Below, one piece after another: positions 1-8,424 of a stretch of 64,000 bases of DNA. The stretch comes from Sphingobium fontiphilum (lineage in GTDB: Bacteria > Pseudomonadota > Alphaproteobacteria > Sphingomonadales > Sphingomonadaceae). Below the pieces are notes generated by a model. That model did not search any database. It was not told where the DNA came from and saw nothing but the letters and a program-made list of their open reading frames with translations. Position 1 is the stretch's first letter; each line of letters opens with the position of its first letter. The translations under genes were made by a program, and so were the position numbers. The stretch lies in assembly GCF_014196635.1 (NCBI RefSeq), contig NZ_JACIEB010000002.1, forward strand, positions 124,001 to 188,000, written 5' to 3'.

Positions 1-2351
1 AACCCGCCCCGGAAGGCGAAGGCGAGGACATCGTCATCACCGGCGCGCTCGACGCGCTGCCGGTCAAGAATGTCGGCTCCATCTTCGGCTTCGACAAGAC
101 CATCGTCGAAACGCCGCGCTCGGCCTCGACCATCTCCAGCGAACAGATCGAACGCTTCGGCATCAACGACATTTATGATCTGGTCGCGCAGGCACCCGGC
201 ACCTTCACCAACAGCTTCTTCGGCGTCGGCGGCGCGCTCGACATTCGCGGCACGCCCGGCGAAGTCTATTTCCGGGGCATGCGCCGGCTCGACAACCCCG
301 GCAACTATCCCACGCCCATCGCCGCGTCCGACCGCATCGACATCGTGCGCGGCCCCGCTTCGCCCATCTATGGCCCGTCCAAGACCGGCGGTTACATGAA
401 CTTCGTGCCCAAATCGGCGCGCGTCGCCGACGGCAAGCTGGCCAGCAAGGCTTCGGGCGAACTCAGCTACACCCGCGGCAGCTGGGACATGAACATCTTC
501 AAGGGCAATATCTCCGGCCCGCTCAACATCGGCGGTCAGGAATTCGGCTACAGCCTGTTCGGCCAATATGAGGATGACGGCAGCTATTACCGCAACATGG
601 GAACCAAGCAGACGGTCCTTCAAGCCTCGTTCGACACCGACCTGTCCGACCATGTCCGCATCGAATGGGGCGGCCAGTATCAGAATTTCAAGGGCCAGCA
701 AAATGGCGGCTGGAACCGTCTGACCCAGGATCTGGTCGACAACGGCACCTATATCACCGGCCAGGCCCAGCCGCTCGACACCGACGGCGACGGCCAGATT
801 TCGCAGGGCGAAATCAACGCCGTGATCCCCGGCGGCAATTCGATCTTCGGCAATTTCACCTGCCCGGACAGCAGCTTCAGCCCCTTTGCGACAGGCTTTA
901 CCGACGCCTGCTTCACCGAAACCTATCCCTCGCTGGCGCTGACCAACACCGGCACCGCCAAGCTCAGCCGCCGCAACACGCTGACCGGCAAGGACGACAA
1001 GCTCATCAACCGCGGCACGGCGCTCTATTTCGACGCCATTTACACCGCCGACAGCGGCTTTGAGCTGAAGAACCAGCTCTTCTACGACAGCTACGAAAAT
1101 CTCAACGAAAACGCCTATGGCTTCTCGCAATTCCACGATAGCTGGGTGATCGAGGACAAGATCGTCGCGTCCAAGACGTTCGAAAACAGCGCGGGCAAAT
1201 TCGCGTTCCAGCTTTCGCCGTCGGTGCGCTACACCAAGTTCAAGCATGGCGACGACTTCAACTATGAATATTTCCACCGCGTCGACCTGACCGTGGGTTA
1301 TGACGCGCTGTCGGATCGGCTGCTGTCGACCGAATGCGACTGCAACTACACCAACAATGTCGTCGGCCATTATTCCGACCTCGCATTCGCCGGTCTGGCC
1401 AACCTCGACTTTGCCTTCGGCCTCGATCTGACCCTGGGCGCCCGCTACGACTATTTCGACGTGAAGGCGACCAACCTCACGACCAAAATGGAGCCTGCGG
1501 CGATCCCGGCGATCAATATCGGCAGCGGCAGCAAGGGCGCATGGTCCTATTCGGCCAGCGCCTCCTACGAACTGCCCTTTGGCCTCATCCCCTATGCGAC
1601 GATCGCCAAGCAGTCGGTCGTGATCGCCGGTCAGGGCGCGGAAATCTATCCCGATCTGGCGGCCACCAACAGCTTCATTTCGGCGTCCAAACTCTATGAA
1701 GCGGGCCTGAAGGGCAGCTGGCTGGACAACACGCTCTATGCCGCCGTTTCAGTCTACAAACAGAAGCGCAACGACTTCAACATCCAGTCCATCACCGTCA
1801 ACCAGGCGGTCGAGACCAAGGGTCTGGAGGCGGAATTCCGCTGGTCGGTCGATCGCCACCTGCTCATCACCGGCGCCTATACGCATACCAATGTGTATAA
1901 TCTGACGGCGCTCAACGATGGCGTGCTGTTCAGCTTCTTCGGCATCGAGGATCTGACGAACGTATCCGATCCGACCCTGTATCTGGGCGGCCAGCCCATC
2001 GGTCTGGTGCCGATCGCCAGCAAGAGCGATTCGAAGCGCGCGGGCATCCCCGAAGACATGTTCTCGGCGACCGCCACCTATGCGTTCGACTTCGGCCTCG
2101 CCCTGTCGGCCAGCGCGGTGCATGTCGCCTCGGTCTATTCGGGCCAGAGCCAGGCGGTGAAGCTGCCCTCCTACACCACGGTGGACCTGGGCGCCTCGTT
2201 CGAAACCGGGCCGTTCCTGTTCCGCGTGGTGGTGAAGAACGCGACCAACGAGAAATATTTCCGCGCCAACTTCACCGAATTGTTCGGCAGCACCATCGTC
2301 CTGCCCGAAAAGCCGCGCAGCTTCCAGGCGTCGGCCGTCTACAAATTCTGA
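1..2351 (+). CDS. TonB-dependent outer-membrane receptor, 5' end outside window
   Basis: The reading frame is open from base 3, so the gene starts before the window. What remains is about 782 residues: a short N-terminal stretch with the IVITG segment that often follows a TonB box, a plug domain (SASTISSEQIERFG, then DIRGTPGEVYFRG and the VRGPASPIYGPSKTGG motif), and a long beta-barrel ending in an aromatic residue (VYKF). These are standard marks of TonB-dependent receptors. Codons at 777-812 encode DTDGDGQISQGE, a complete 12-residue EF-hand loop, which is uncommon inside such a barrel. The next three genes on the same strand handle purines, so the ligand may be a purine nucleoside or oxidised purine; that is inference. 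A hairpin with a short T-run separates it from the next gene. Confidence 0.93.
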   Translation, partial: PAPEGEGEDIVITGALDALPVKNVGSIFGFDKTIVETPRSASTISSEQIERFGINDIYDLVAQAPGTFTNSFFGVGGALDIRGTPGEVYFRGMRRLDNPGNYPTPIAASDRIDIVRGPASPIYGPSKTGGYMNFVPKSARVADGKLASKASGELSYTRGSWDMNIFKGNISGPLNIGGQEFGYSLFGQYEDDGSYYRNMGTKQTVLQASFDTDLSDHVRIEWGGQYQNFKGQQNGGWNRLTQDLVDNGTYITGQAQPLDTDGDGQISQGEINAVIPGGNSIFGNFTCPDSSFSPFATGFTDACFTETYPSLALTNTGTAKLSRRNTLTGKDDKLINRGTALYFDAIYTADSGFELKNQLFYDSYENLNENAYGFSQFHDSWVIEDKIVASKTFENSAGKFAFQLSPSVRYTKFKHGDDFNYEYFHRVDLTVGYDALSDRLLSTECDCNYTNNVVGHYSDLAFAGLANLDFAFGLDLTLGARYDYFDVKATNLTTKMEPAAIPAINIGSGSKGAWSYSASASYELPFGLIPYATIAKQSVVIAGQGAEIYPDLAATNSFISASKLYEAGLKGSWLDNTLYAAVSVYKQKRNDFNIQSITVNQAVETKGLEAEFRWSVDRHLLITGAYTHTNVYNLTALNDGVLFSFFGIEDLTNVSDPTLYLGGQPIGLVPIASKSDSKRAGIPEDMFSATATYAFDFGLALSASAVHVASVYSGQSQAVKLPSYTTVDLGASFETGPFLFRVVVKNATNEKYFRANFTELFGSTIVLPEKPRSFQASAVYKF

Positions 2352-2361
2352 TGTTGCATCA

Positions 2362-2396
2362 TGGGGGCGTCGGCCGCGTGTCGCCGCCCCCATTTT
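2362..2396 (+). terminator. Possible intrinsic terminator or attenuator after the TonB receptor
   Basis: TGGGGGCG (2362-2369) pairs with CGCCCCCA (2385-2392), and TTTT follows directly. It lies 11 bases after the receptor stop and 15 bases before the next start. It could lower expression of the downstream purine genes relative to the receptor. The U-tract is short, so strength is uncertain. Confidence 0.5.
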
Positions 2397-2410
2397 CCTG
2401 ACTTCCCCCA

Positions 2411-3565
2411 ATGATGAAAAGAGCGTCGCGCCCGATGACCTTCCAGCCCCGCTCGATGCTGATCGCCCTTGCCAGCCTGTTCAGCCTGTCGCTCGCGCAA
2501 CCGGGCATGGCCACAACAGCCACGCCCGTCACCGCCGCCGATGTCGCCGCCACCATCGCCGCCTGCGCGCCGGGCGCGGCCTGCGCCAAACCCCTGCCCG
2601 TCCGTATGGTCATCGTCACCCTGTTCGAAATCGGCGCGGACAGCGGCGACAAGCCGGGCGAGTTCCAGTTGTGGAAGGAACGGCGCAAACTCGACGTTCG
2701 CATCCCCTTCCCCCAGTCGCACCATGATCTATATTACAACCCCGACACCCAGGTCTTGGGCATCGTCACCGGCATGGGGAATATCAAATCGGCGACCGCC
2801 ACCATGGCGCTGGGCCTCGACCAGCGGTTCGACCTTTCCAAAGCCTATTGGCTGGTCGCGGGCATTGCCGGGATCGACCCGGAGGACGCCTCCATCGGCT
2901 CGGCGGCCTGGGCCCATTATCTGATCGACGGCGACCTGTCGCATGAGATCGACCCGCGCGAAATCCCCGCCGACTGGAAAACCGGCTATTTCCCGCTGCA
3001 CAGCAAGGGGCCGAACGACCCCAGCCCGCCGGTCGGCCAGGGCGAAGTGTTCGAGGCGAACGTCGCCCTGCGCGACTGGGCCTATGATCTGACCAAGGAC
3101 ATGACATTGCCCGACGACCCATCGATCCAAAAGGAGCGCGCCCGCTTCACCAGCCATCCCAAGGCGCAACTGCCCCCCTTCGTGCTGAAGGGCGACCAGC
3201 TTGCCGCCATGACCTTCTGGCATGGCAAGCTGTTGACCGACTGGGCCAATGGCTGGGTGGATTACTGGACGCAAGGCAAGGGCGAGTTCGTCACCTCCGC
3301 GATGGAGGAGACGGGCACGTTCCAGGCGATCACCTATCTCGACAAGATCGGCCGGGTCGACAAGGACCGGGTGATGGTGCTGCGCGCGGGCAGCAATTTC
3401 ACCATGCCCCCGCCCGACGACAATGCCGCCCATTATCTGCTCAGCGAAAATGAAGGCTATGCCGGCATGACCGCCGCGCTCGAAAGCCTTTATGCCGTGG
3501 GGTCGAAGGTGGTCGATGAAATCCTGAACCATTGGGATCGTTACGAACAGGCGCCGCCGCGATGA
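2411..3565 (+). CDS. Purine nucleoside permease (NUP) family protein, exported
   Basis: The 384-residue protein begins with a basic stretch and a hydrophobic segment ending near ATTATPVTA, so it is probably a signal-peptide protein of the periplasm or envelope. The rest matches the NUP family (Pfam NUP): PVRMVIVTLFEIGADSGDKPGEF, then VLGIVTGMGNIKSATATMALGLD and YWLVAGIAGIDPEDASIGSAAWA. NUP proteins are named after a Candida nucleoside transporter, but the fold resembles nucleoside phosphorylases, so a periplasmic role in binding or cleaving nucleosides is also possible. ATG at 2411 is followed by a second ATG; either could be used. It lies between a TonB receptor and a purine deaminase, which supports a role in purine uptake. 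Confidence 0.85.
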   Translation: MMKRASRPMTFQPRSMLIALASLFSLSLAQPGMATTATPVTAADVAATIAACAPGAACAKPLPVRMVIVTLFEIGADSGDKPGEFQLWKERRKLDVRIPFPQSHHDLYYNPDTQVLGIVTGMGNIKSATATMALGLDQRFDLSKAYWLVAGIAGIDPEDASIGSAAWAHYLIDGDLSHEIDPREIPADWKTGYFPLHSKGPNDPSPPVGQGEVFEANVALRDWAYDLTKDMTLPDDPSIQKERARFTSHPKAQLPPFVLKGDQLAAMTFWHGKLLTDWANGWVDYWTQGKGEFVTSAMEETGTFQAITYLDKIGRVDKDRVMVLRAGSNFTMPPPDDNAAHYLLSENEGYAGMTAALESLYAVGSKVVDEILNHWDRYEQAPPR

Positions 3566-3608
3566 TAGCCCCTCCGCGCCGCCACCCACCAAACCGGGCG
3601 TCGCGCGG

Positions 3609-4970
3609 ATGAGCCTGACCGTCATCACCCATGCCGACGCTCTCGTCTGCATGGATGACGCCCGGCGCGAAATCGCCGATGGCGCCATCGCCTTTCGCGA
3701 AGGCATGATCTGCGCAGTCGGGACGACCACGGACCTCGCGCCGCTGATCGAACAGGCGGACGAGGCCATCGACGCGCGCGGATGCGTGGTGACGCCCGGC
3801 CTCGTCAACACCCACCATCATCTCTACCAGACGCTGACCCGCGCCCTGCCCGGCGCGATCAACGCCCCGCTCTTCGGCTGGCTCAAGACGCTCTATCCCA
3901 TCTGGGCGCGCTATCGGCCGCAAGATGTGTTCGCCGCCACCCAATTGGGGCTGGCGGAGCTGGCGCTGTCGGGCTGTTCCTTAAGTTCCGACCATCTCTA
4001 CCTCTTCCCCGATGGCGTGACGCTGGAAGACAGCATCCACGCCGCGCAGGGGATCGGCATCCGTTTCCATGCGACGCGCGGCGCGATGAGCGTGGGCGAA
4101 AGCGACGGCGGCCTGCCCCCCGACAGCCTGGTCGAACGCGAGCCCGCCATATTGAACGACGCCATCCGCCTGATCGACCGCTATCACGACGCCGCCGACG
4201 GCGCGATGCTGCGCATCGGAGTCGCGCCCTGCTCGCCCTTTTCCGTCAGTCAGGGATTGATGCGCGACGCCGCCCTGCTGGCGCGCGACAAGGGCGTCAT
4301 GCTGCACACCCATCTGGCCGAAGACGCCGATGACGTCGCCTTCTCGCTCGCGCGCTTCGGCTGTCGCCCCGGCCAATATGCCGAAAATCTGGGCTGGACC
4401 GGGCCGGATGTGTGGCACGCCCATTGCGTGCAACTGGACGGGCAGGAAATCGACCTGTTCGCCCGCACCCGCACCGGCATCGCCCATTGCCCCGGCTCCA
4501 ATTGCCGCCTTGGCTCGGGCATCGCGCCGGTCCGCGCCATGGTCGACCGGGGCGTGCCGGTCGGGCTGGGCGTCGACGGCTCTGCCTCCAACGACAGCGG
4601 CCATTTGCTGAACGAAGCGCGGCAGGCTTTGCTGATGCAGCGCGCCATCGGCGGCCCGGCGGCGTTCGACCCGCGTCAGGCGCTTTATCTGGCGACGCGC
4701 GGCGGCGCGGCTGTGCTGGGCCGCCAGGACTGCGGATCGCTGGAACCGGGCAAGCGCGCCGACATCGCCATCTGGGACGTGTCGGACATCCCCTCCATGG
4801 GCGCGTGGGACAAGGTGGCGGGCCTCATCCTCTCGCCTCCCGCGGGCGTCCTCGACCTGATCGTCGAAGGGCGCGCCGTGGTGCGCGAAGGCGAACTTGT
4901 CCGCGTCCAGCGCGCCGCCGTGCTGGGCGCCGCGCGCCAGTCCCTCGACCGGCTGATGGCGCTCGCCTGA
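3609..4970 (+). CDS. 8-oxoguanine deaminase-type amidohydrolase
   Basis: The 453-residue protein is a metal-dependent amidohydrolase with the NTHHHLYQTLTRALP signature (metal ligands H69 and H71), SGCSLSSDHLYLFPDG, LHTHLAED and WHAHCVQLDG for further histidines, and GVDGSASNDSGHLLNE with the catalytic aspartate. This set matches the 8-oxoguanine deaminase group typified by Pseudomonas aeruginosa Pa0142, which turns 8-oxoguanine into urate. Related guanine or s-triazine deaminases are the main alternatives. The protein has no signal peptide and should be cytosolic. It starts 43 bases after the NUP gene and ends 28 bases before the permease gene, so the three are probably co-transcribed. Confidence 0.85.
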   Translation: MSLTVITHADALVCMDDARREIADGAIAFREGMICAVGTTTDLAPLIEQADEAIDARGCVVTPGLVNTHHHLYQTLTRALPGAINAPLFGWLKTLYPIWARYRPQDVFAATQLGLAELALSGCSLSSDHLYLFPDGVTLEDSIHAAQGIGIRFHATRGAMSVGESDGGLPPDSLVEREPAILNDAIRLIDRYHDAADGAMLRIGVAPCSPFSVSQGLMRDAALLARDKGVMLHTHLAEDADDVAFSLARFGCRPGQYAENLGWTGPDVWHAHCVQLDGQEIDLFARTRTGIAHCPGSNCRLGSGIAPVRAMVDRGVPVGLGVDGSASNDSGHLLNEARQALLMQRAIGGPAAFDPRQALYLATRGGAAVLGRQDCGSLEPGKRADIAIWDVSDIPSMGAWDKVAGLILSPPAGVLDLIVEGRAVVREGELVRVQRAAVLGAARQSLDRLMALA

Positions 4971-4998
4971 TGCCTCACCGCCAACGCCGGAGCCTCGC

Positions 4999-6387
4999 AT
5001 GACCGCATCGTCCGCAACCATGACCGACCATGGAACTGCGCCCCATAACGGCATGATGACGACGGATCAGGCCCGCGACCCCGATTATTTCCCTGGCCTC
5101 GCCATCGCCATTCCGCTGGGCATTCAGCATGTGCTGGCGATGTTCGTCAGCAACCTGACCCCCGCCATCATCGTTGCGGGGGCGGCCGGTTTCGGCTTCG
5201 GATCGCCCGACCCGTCGGCGATGATCTACATGATCCAGATGGCGATGCTGTTCGCGGGCATCGCCACCTTGCTCCAGACGCTGGGCGCGGGGCCGGTCGG
5301 CGCGCGCCTGCCCATTGTTCAGGGGACCAGCTTCGCCTTCCTCCCCGTGATGATCCCCATCGTCGCCGGGCGCGGAGTGGAGGCGATGGCGGAACTCACC
5401 ACCGCCGCGATCATCGGCGGCCTGTTCCACACCGGCCTCAGCGTCTTCGTCGGCCGCATCCGTTTCGCCCTGCCGCCGATGGTCACCGGCCTCGTCGTGC
5501 TGATGATCGGGCTCTCCCTGATGCGGGTCGGCATCCAATATGCGGCGGGCGGCGTCCCGGCGCAGGGCACCCCCGCCTATGGCGCGGGGACAAGCTGGCT
5601 GCTCGCCGCCATCGTCGTGGCGACGACATTGGGATTGAGCTTCTTTGGCCGGGGCATATGGTCGACGGCCGCCGTGTTGCTGGGCCTGCTGGCGGGCTAT
5701 GCCGCCGCCGCGCTGATGGGCCGCGTCTCGCTGGCCCCGGTGGCCGACGCCGGCTGGATCATGCTGCCCATGCCCTTCCATTTCGGCTTCGCCCTGTCGG
5801 CGGCGGCGGTCATGGGCTTCTGCCTGATGGGCTTCATCTCCGCCATCGAATCCATCGGCGCCGTCTCCGCCATCTGCGAGGGCAGCGCTGGACGCCCGGC
5901 CACCGACCGCGAACTGGTGGGCGCGACCTGCGCCGATGGCGTCGGCACCGCGCTCGCCGCCACTTTCGGGGCGATGCCCAATACGTCCTTCAGCCAGAAT
6001 GTCGGCCTGATCGCGATCACCGGCGTCATGAGCCGCCATGTCGTGACCATCGGCGCGCTGTTCCTCATCCTGTGCGGGCTTGCGCCAAAGGTCGGCGCAG
6101 CGATCACCACCATCCCCATCGAAGTGCTGGGCGGCGGCGTGATCGTGATGTTCGGCATGGTCGCATCCGCCGCCGTCTCCATCCTGTCAGGCGTCGAATG
6201 GAGCCAGCGCAACATGCTGATCTTCGGCGTCGCGCTGTCGCTGGGCATCGGGCTGGAACTGGAGCCGGACGCTGTCGGCCATCTGCCCGAAACCGCGCGG
6301 ATCATGCTGACGTCGGGGGTGTTGCCCGCCGCGCTGGTCGCGGTCGTCCTCAACCTCGCCATGCCGGGCCGCCCGAAAGCCGCCTGA
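4999..6387 (+). CDS. NCS2-family purine (xanthine/urate-type) permease
   Basis: The 462-residue protein is very hydrophobic with about a dozen membrane segments and carries the NCS2 motif region NTSFSQNVGLIAITGVMSRHVV. NCS2 (UraA/XanQ/UacT) proteins are inner-membrane nucleobase symporters. An early GIQHVLAMFVSNLTPAIIV segment also fits the family, whose first helix usually carries the Q-H pair. The TFSQN-like motif is characteristic of the purine rather than the uracil branch. Placed last in the TonB receptor, NUP and 8-oxoguanine deaminase cluster, it would move a free purine base from periplasm to cytosol. The exact substrate cannot be read from the sequence. Confidence 0.9.
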   Translation: MTASSATMTDHGTAPHNGMMTTDQARDPDYFPGLAIAIPLGIQHVLAMFVSNLTPAIIVAGAAGFGFGSPDPSAMIYMIQMAMLFAGIATLLQTLGAGPVGARLPIVQGTSFAFLPVMIPIVAGRGVEAMAELTTAAIIGGLFHTGLSVFVGRIRFALPPMVTGLVVLMIGLSLMRVGIQYAAGGVPAQGTPAYGAGTSWLLAAIVVATTLGLSFFGRGIWSTAAVLLGLLAGYAAAALMGRVSLAPVADAGWIMLPMPFHFGFALSAAAVMGFCLMGFISAIESIGAVSAICEGSAGRPATDRELVGATCADGVGTALAATFGAMPNTSFSQNVGLIAITGVMSRHVVTIGALFLILCGLAPKVGAAITTIPIEVLGGGVIVMFGMVASAAVSILSGVEWSQRNMLIFGVALSLGIGLELEPDAVGHLPETARIMLTSGVLPAALVAVVLNLAMPGRPKAA

Positions 6388-6388
6388 A

Positions 6389-6540
6389 CGCCTGTCTGGA
6401 AAATGCGCGGAAGAGCGCAGTCTCGATGCGGCGCCGGCCCGCGCCCCCACCCGACCTCCCAATCAGGATACACTCTGTGGGATGTCGGGCGGGGGCGTGG
6501 GCTGGTGCGGATGCGCCAAAGGCGCATTTCCAGACAGGCT
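6389..6540. repeat. Long imperfect intergenic palindrome
   Basis: The 160-base gap between the permease and yceD is mostly an inverted repeat. Outer arms are CGCCTGTCTGGAAAATGCGC (6389-6408) and GCGCATTTCCAGACAGGC (6522-6539). Inner arms are GCCCGCGCCCCCACCCGAC (6438-6456) and GTCGGGCGGGGGCGTGGGC (6484-6502). The loop holds AATCAGGATACACT. Both flanking genes end here, so it could act as a bidirectional terminator, but its size and two-part arms look more like a REP- or MITE-like element. Confidence 0.7.
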
Positions 6541-6548
6541 CTGAACGC

Positions 6549-7073
6549 CTATGTCTTGTCGGCCTTGAGCGCCAGCAGCGCGGCGAAGGGGCTGGCCTGT
6601 TCCTCGCTCAGCACGCCCGCCTCGCGCAATATCCGGTCGGCGTCGGGCGCGCGGGGGTAAGGTTGCATGGCCAGCGCCATCGTCTCCGCCACCGCCTCGC
6701 CCATGTCGATCGCCTCGCCCGCATAGCCGATGGTGTCGCAATCATCCGCGTCCAGCTCGATTTCCTCGACATCCACGGCCGATTCAGGCACGAATCGCAA
6801 GGTAAAAGGCGCGTCGATCTCTTCGGGCACCGGCGTTCCAGTCGCGACGCAGGGCTGCGCCAGGGTCGCACGCATCTGCCCCCGCGCCATGATCGCGCCC
6901 TCTTCCTGCGACAGGGCATAGTCGGCCTCCAGCCGGTCGAGCGACGACAGGCCAAAGCGTTTCGCCAATGCGGCGCGCTCGCCTTCTTCCGCGACAATCG
7001 TCACCTTGTCGGCGTAGCGGCCAAGCTGGTCGATGCGGACGACACGCGAAAATTCGGGTGCAGGCCCGTTCAT
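6549..7073 (-). CDS. yceD: YceD-family protein (DUF177)
   Basis: The 174-residue protein begins MNGPAPEFSRVVRIDQL and contains DYALSQEEG-like and CVATGTPVPEEIDAPFTLRF segments followed by an acidic stretch VEEIELDADDCDTIGYAGEAIDMGEAV. This is the pattern of the YceD/DUF177 family, which is linked to 23S rRNA accumulation in bacteria and chloroplasts. The start at 7073 overlaps the stop of the upstream gene in ATGA, so the two are translationally coupled. A longer upstream reading is possible but would run into the chaperone gene. The usual rpmF partner is not adjacent here. Confidence 0.85.
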   Translation of the reverse strand: MNGPAPEFSRVVRIDQLGRYADKVTIVAEEGERAALAKRFGLSSLDRLEADYALSQEEGAIMARGQMRATLAQPCVATGTPVPEEIDAPFTLRFVPESAVDVEEIELDADDCDTIGYAGEAIDMGEAVAETMALAMQPYPRAPDADRILREAGVLSEEQASPFAALLALKADKT

Positions 7074-7594
7074 GCCAATTCTCCATCGATCAACCGGTCG
7101 AGCGGCACAGCCGCCAATGCATCCCAACGCGCGCGCAATGCGCGTTCGACATGGGCCATGGCGGCGGGGTCAGGCGCAGCCCCGCGATAGAGGTTGCGCG
7201 CCAGCGCATCGGACAGGTCGCCGCCGTCCAGCAACCCGGGGCGATAGGCGGCAATGCGCCCGCCCAGCGCGCTCATCATCCGGCCGACATGCTTGCCCAC
7301 CACCACATCGCCAACGCCTTCCTGCCGCAACTGCCCGTCCATGTCGTCGACGAACAACTCGGTCAGCCATACCGACTCCTGCGCCGCGCCCAGTTGCTCC
7401 AGCCGCAACAACGCCTGCGCCAGCACCGCGACGATCATGTCGAACCGCCCGTCGACCGTGTCGGGCACAGCCCCCGCCAGATACCAGTGCGGCTCGCGCC
7501 CGGCCGCGACCAGGGCGGCGTAAAGCGGCTTCAGCCCCTCCTTCGGGTCGGATCGGCGGAACAGACGGTCGAACAGGGAAGATCGGGCGGCCAT
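7070..7594 (-). CDS. Ubiquinol-cytochrome c chaperone (CBP3/UQCC1 family)
   Basis: The 174-residue product starts MAARSSLFDRLFRR and carries the family core PLYAALVAAGREPHWYLAG, DTVDGRFDMIVAVLAQALLRLE and WLTELFVDDMDGQLRQEGVGDVVVGKHVGRMM. This family helps cytochrome b maturation during assembly of the bc1 complex. The start at 7594 is chosen because homology begins there; an in-frame extension upstream to 7645 has no family similarity. It is the first gene of a two-gene unit with yceD, and is divergent from the BamE-like gene. Confidence 0.87.
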   Translation of the reverse strand: MAARSSLFDRLFRRSDPKEGLKPLYAALVAAGREPHWYLAGAVPDTVDGRFDMIVAVLAQALLRLEQLGAAQESVWLTELFVDDMDGQLRQEGVGDVVVGKHVGRMMSALGGRIAAYRPGLLDGGDLSDALARNLYRGAAPDPAAMAHVERALRARWDALAAVPLDRLIDGELA

Positions 7595-7758
7595 GGATGG
7601 AGTTTTCTGTCCTGTTGCGGCCCGGAACGGCGCGTCCTGACGCATCGCCCTTGTCGGCCGTTGTGCAATTCCATATTGATTGCCGGGCGACGCAATGCAA
7701 TGGCTGCGCCCCTATCGCCCAAATGCGGGCGGGTAAAGCGCCCACCAGGAGTAAACGG

Positions 7759-8271
7759 ATGTTCCCATTCCACCGTCCCAGCCCCAGCGGGCGCATGATG
7801 CTCGCCGCCGGCCTGTGCCTGGTCGTGCTGGGCGCGTCGGGCTGCACCCGCATCCGCACGCATCAGGGGTATCAGGTGGACAAGCTGCTGGTCGATTCGG
7901 TCCAGCCGGGCATCGACAACCGCGCCTCGGTGGAAGGCACGCTGGGCCGTCCGTCCTTCACCTCGCAATTTGGCGAGCAGGACTGGTATTATGTCTCGCG
8001 CAACATGCGCCAGTTGGCCTTCGCCAATCCGCGTCCGGTGGACCAGACGGTGCTGCGCGTGCGTTTCGATGCGGCGGGCAATGTCGTCGCCGTTGATCGC
8101 ATGGGCCTCGATCAGGTCGCGAAAATCTCGCCCGAAGGCGACAAGACGCCCACGCTTGGCCGCAACCGCAGCCTGTTCCAGGAAATCTTCGGCAATATCG
8201 GCGCAGTCGGCGCCGGCGGCATGGGCGGCGGCGCTGGCGGCAATACCGGCCCTGGCCCGAACGGCAGCTAA
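7759..8271 (+). CDS. BamE/SmpA/OmlA-like outer-membrane lipoprotein
   Basis: The 170-residue protein has a lipoprotein signal peptide ending ASGC, then the SmpA/OmlA domain: GYQVDKLLVDSVQPGIDNRASVEGTLGRPSFTSQFG and WYYVSRNMRQLAF. The C-terminus is a glycine-rich tail. BamE-type lipoproteins belong to the outer-membrane protein assembly machinery. CAGGAG at 7745-7750 is a good ribosome-binding site for ATG at 7759, so longer in-frame starts upstream are rejected. It is divergent from the cytochrome chaperone. Confidence 0.88.
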   Translation: MFPFHRPSPSGRMMLAAGLCLVVLGASGCTRIRTHQGYQVDKLLVDSVQPGIDNRASVEGTLGRPSFTSQFGEQDWYYVSRNMRQLAFANPRPVDQTVLRVRFDAAGNVVAVDRMGLDQVAKISPEGDKTPTLGRNRSLFQEIFGNIGAVGAGGMGGGAGGNTGPGPNGS

Positions 8272-8279
8272 ACCCCCGC

Positions 8280-8424
8280 TCAACCCAGAAACACCGCCGC
8301 CACCTCCGGCGGCACCCGCATCAGGCGGCCGGTCGACTGGTCGATCATCGCCCAGGTTGATCGCGCGCCCACGGTCACCTTGCCATCGGCGTCGGTCAAC
8401 GCCATTGAGAAACCCTTGGGCGGC
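8280..8424 (-). pseudogene. C-terminal fragment of an acyl-CoA thioesterase (4HBT)
   Basis: Reading leftward, about 48 codons encode GFSMALTDADGKVTVG, ARSTWAMIDQSTGRLMRVP and PEVAAVFLG and then stop at 8280. This is the end of a hot-dog-fold thioesterase. The frame meets a stop upstream at about 8424, where IS-like sequence begins, so the N-terminal half is missing here. A decayed N-terminal half of the same family lies on the opposite strand at 13759-13978, which is the orientation expected if the segment between them was inverted. Confidence 0.7.

Noticed and set aside
4975-6039. 354-codon minus-strand frame opposite the NCS2 permease
   Set aside because: It is a histidine-, arginine- and glycine-rich shadow of a strongly conserved membrane protein gene and shows no domain.
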